7,038 bases of DNA from Bacteroidota bacterium (GTDB lineage: Bacteria > Bacteroidota > Bacteroidia > Cytophagales > Cyclobacteriaceae): positions 1 through 7,038 of the forward strand of contig JAHEMS010000182.1 of the NCBI GenBank assembly GCA_024643595.1, given 5' to 3'. A program made the translations under genes and the position numbers. Positions 6,097 through 7,038 of the stretch are shown one piece after another. How positions within the stretch are numbered: the stretch's first letter is position 1; every line of letters begins with the position of its first letter. The notes beneath the pieces are model-generated. The model was not told the origin of the DNA. It saw only the letters and a program-made list of their open reading frames with translations, and searched no databases.

Positions 6097-7038
6097 TTAA
6101 TTGCCTTTGTAATGATAATCATTCGCCTTTATCAGATTGCCTTTATCGTCTCTGATGTATTTAAGACGTCCAAATGAATCATAGTCATAATAGGTCGTTA
6201 ATCCGTTGGGGTCGGTTGATGTAGTCATCCCGATAATCGGATCATAGGTATAGGAAGTAATCTGCGCATCTATAGGGTACAACCGAAGTTCGTCAATCGA
6301 GGCAGAACCACTTAATTTCAGCGTTATGGCGGAAGAAGCCGTTACTAGTGATTCGTAAAATATCCATTGGTTTGCATCTGGAGAAGACGTTCTGATGGAT
6401 GCGATTGTTCCACCTGAAACTGTGACAGGCGCTTTTGCCCAATACTCTAATTTATAGGTTCCCGGAGAAAGTGATTTTGTAATATTGCCACTACTCAATG
6501 AATAGTAATAACTGCCTGTTTTAACAGAAATATCTTTAATAGCAGTCCCTGTATAGGTCCAATTCCCTTTACCATCAAATTCAAAACTGGTCGCTGCAAC
6601 ATTGGCTATCGCTGCATTCTCCACTTTCGCTATTGGAAAAGCGTTGTTATATCCCCAAAGAAATGCCGTGCTGTTATTATTACTTAATTGAACTTTATTA
6701 ATCCGCTGAGTTGCCGGGTCATAGCTTAAGTCGACTTTCCTTATATACCCAACTGGAACAAGTTGATTATTCTCATGTATTGGATTAGAGGTCGCTTCGT
6801 ACTGATAGATCTCCAGGGGTTCTCCAAATTGATTTAATTTCTGTACCTGACCTTCAATTATTTTACCATTCTTATATTTTTCTATCTTGATAGGTTTACC
6901 AATGATATTGGTATTCAAGAGCGTTTGAATATTATTATTATCTGTGGCACCCAGATAATCAGGAGGATACCAATAGCTGGTTACCAGCTCATCCCCATCA
7001 CTGTTAAGCATTAATTTTTTAGTTAGCTGTTGATGGTT
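6097..7038 (-). CDS. C-terminal part of YD-repeat/RHS-like surface protein, 5' end beyond window
   Basis: 313 codons are open right up to the window edge, so the methionine at 7009-7011 (residue 10 of the visible part) is most likely internal and the gene starts outside. The visible part begins with GDELVTSYWYPPDYLG, then LSYDPATQRINKV and FLWGYNNAFPIAKVENA, wording I recognise from Bacteroidota RHS-like proteins. A beta-rich domain follows at 6271-6594, including SPGTYKLEYWAKAP and ending in SIDELRLYP, resembling jelly-roll or carbohydrate-binding-like modules. The C-terminal 54 residues hold YD-type repeats (SYTYDPIIGMTTSTDPNG, YYDYDSFGRLKYIRDDKGN) and end in DYHYKGN. Proteins of this type are usually large, exported and cell-surface or secreted. 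No toxin tip or sorting domain follows the repeats. Precise function is unknown and no link to the downstream redox operon is evident apart from shared orientation. Confidence 0.85.
   Translation of the reverse strand, partial: NHQQLTKKLMLNSDGDELVTSYWYPPDYLGATDNNNIQTLLNTNIIGKPIKIEKYKNGKIIEGQVQKLNQFGEPLEIYQYEATSNPIHENNQLVPVGYIRKVDLSYDPATQRINKVQLSNNNSTAFLWGYNNAFPIAKVENAAIANVAATSFEFDGKGNWTYTGTAIKDISVKTGSYYYSLSSGNITKSLSPGTYKLEYWAKAPVTVSGGTIASIRTSSPDANQWIFYESLVTASSAITLKLSGSASIDELRLYPIDAQITSYTYDPIIGMTTSTDPNGLTTYYDYDSFGRLKYIRDDKGNLIKANDYHYKGN

Noticed and set aside
1..7038. CRISPR arrays, tRNA or rRNA genes, insertion sequences
   Set aside because: No regularly spaced repeats, clover-leaf candidates, transposase motifs or flanking inverted repeats were seen; nearly all DNA is explained by the five genes.

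Overview
The window looks like chromosomal DNA from a Bacteroidota bacterium, probably of the Cytophagales type. Three things point there: a CcsB-CcsA (ResB-CcsA) fusion of more than 1000 residues, a YD-repeat surface protein whose last residues have wording typical of Bacteroidota RHS-like proteins, and AT-leaning DNA with only weak Shine-Dalgarno sequences. The phylum assignment is inferred from gene content. All five recognisable genes are on the minus strand, so transcription runs from the high-numbered end to the low-numbered end.

Right end (6097-7038): the C-terminal 313 residues of a YD-repeat/RHS-like surface protein, with its 5' part outside the window. A beta-rich, jelly-roll-like domain is embedded between YD-type segments. 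The gene ends in a plain YD tail with no toxin domain, followed by a hairpin that may be its terminator (6048-6076). The 200-base gap at 5897-6096 also holds a perfect 14-base palindrome 53 bases ahead of the next gene.

Centre and left (1-5896): four tightly packed genes that look like one operon. In order of transcription they are: (1) ccsBA, a System II cytochrome c synthase that attaches haem to CxxCH motifs outside the cytoplasmic membrane; (2) a five-helix membrane protein with two pairs of histidines spaced 14 residues apart, the pattern of a dihaem cytochrome b; (3) a membrane-anchored flavoprotein with two three-cysteine ferredoxin-like motifs, an FAD fold and an NAD(P)H-binding motif; (4) a secreted multihaem cytochrome c with at least six haem sites, cut off by the left edge. 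Junctions are 5 bases, a 13-base overlap (or a 1-base TGATG overlap), and 0 bases (TAG directly followed by a GTG start).

Taken together, the last three genes read as an electron wire across the membrane: NAD(P)H in the cytoplasm, FAD, two iron-sulfur clusters, two b haems, then periplasmic c haems. The first gene is the synthase needed to make the c-type end. The final electron acceptor, and even the direction of flow, cannot be read from this window. The most unusual protein is the flavoprotein. The FAD-capping motif normally found at the C-terminus of thioredoxin-reductase-like folds sits ahead of the GxGxxG Rossmann motif, as in a circular permutation. Both of its ferredoxin motifs also lack the second cysteine (Ser70 and His101 instead).
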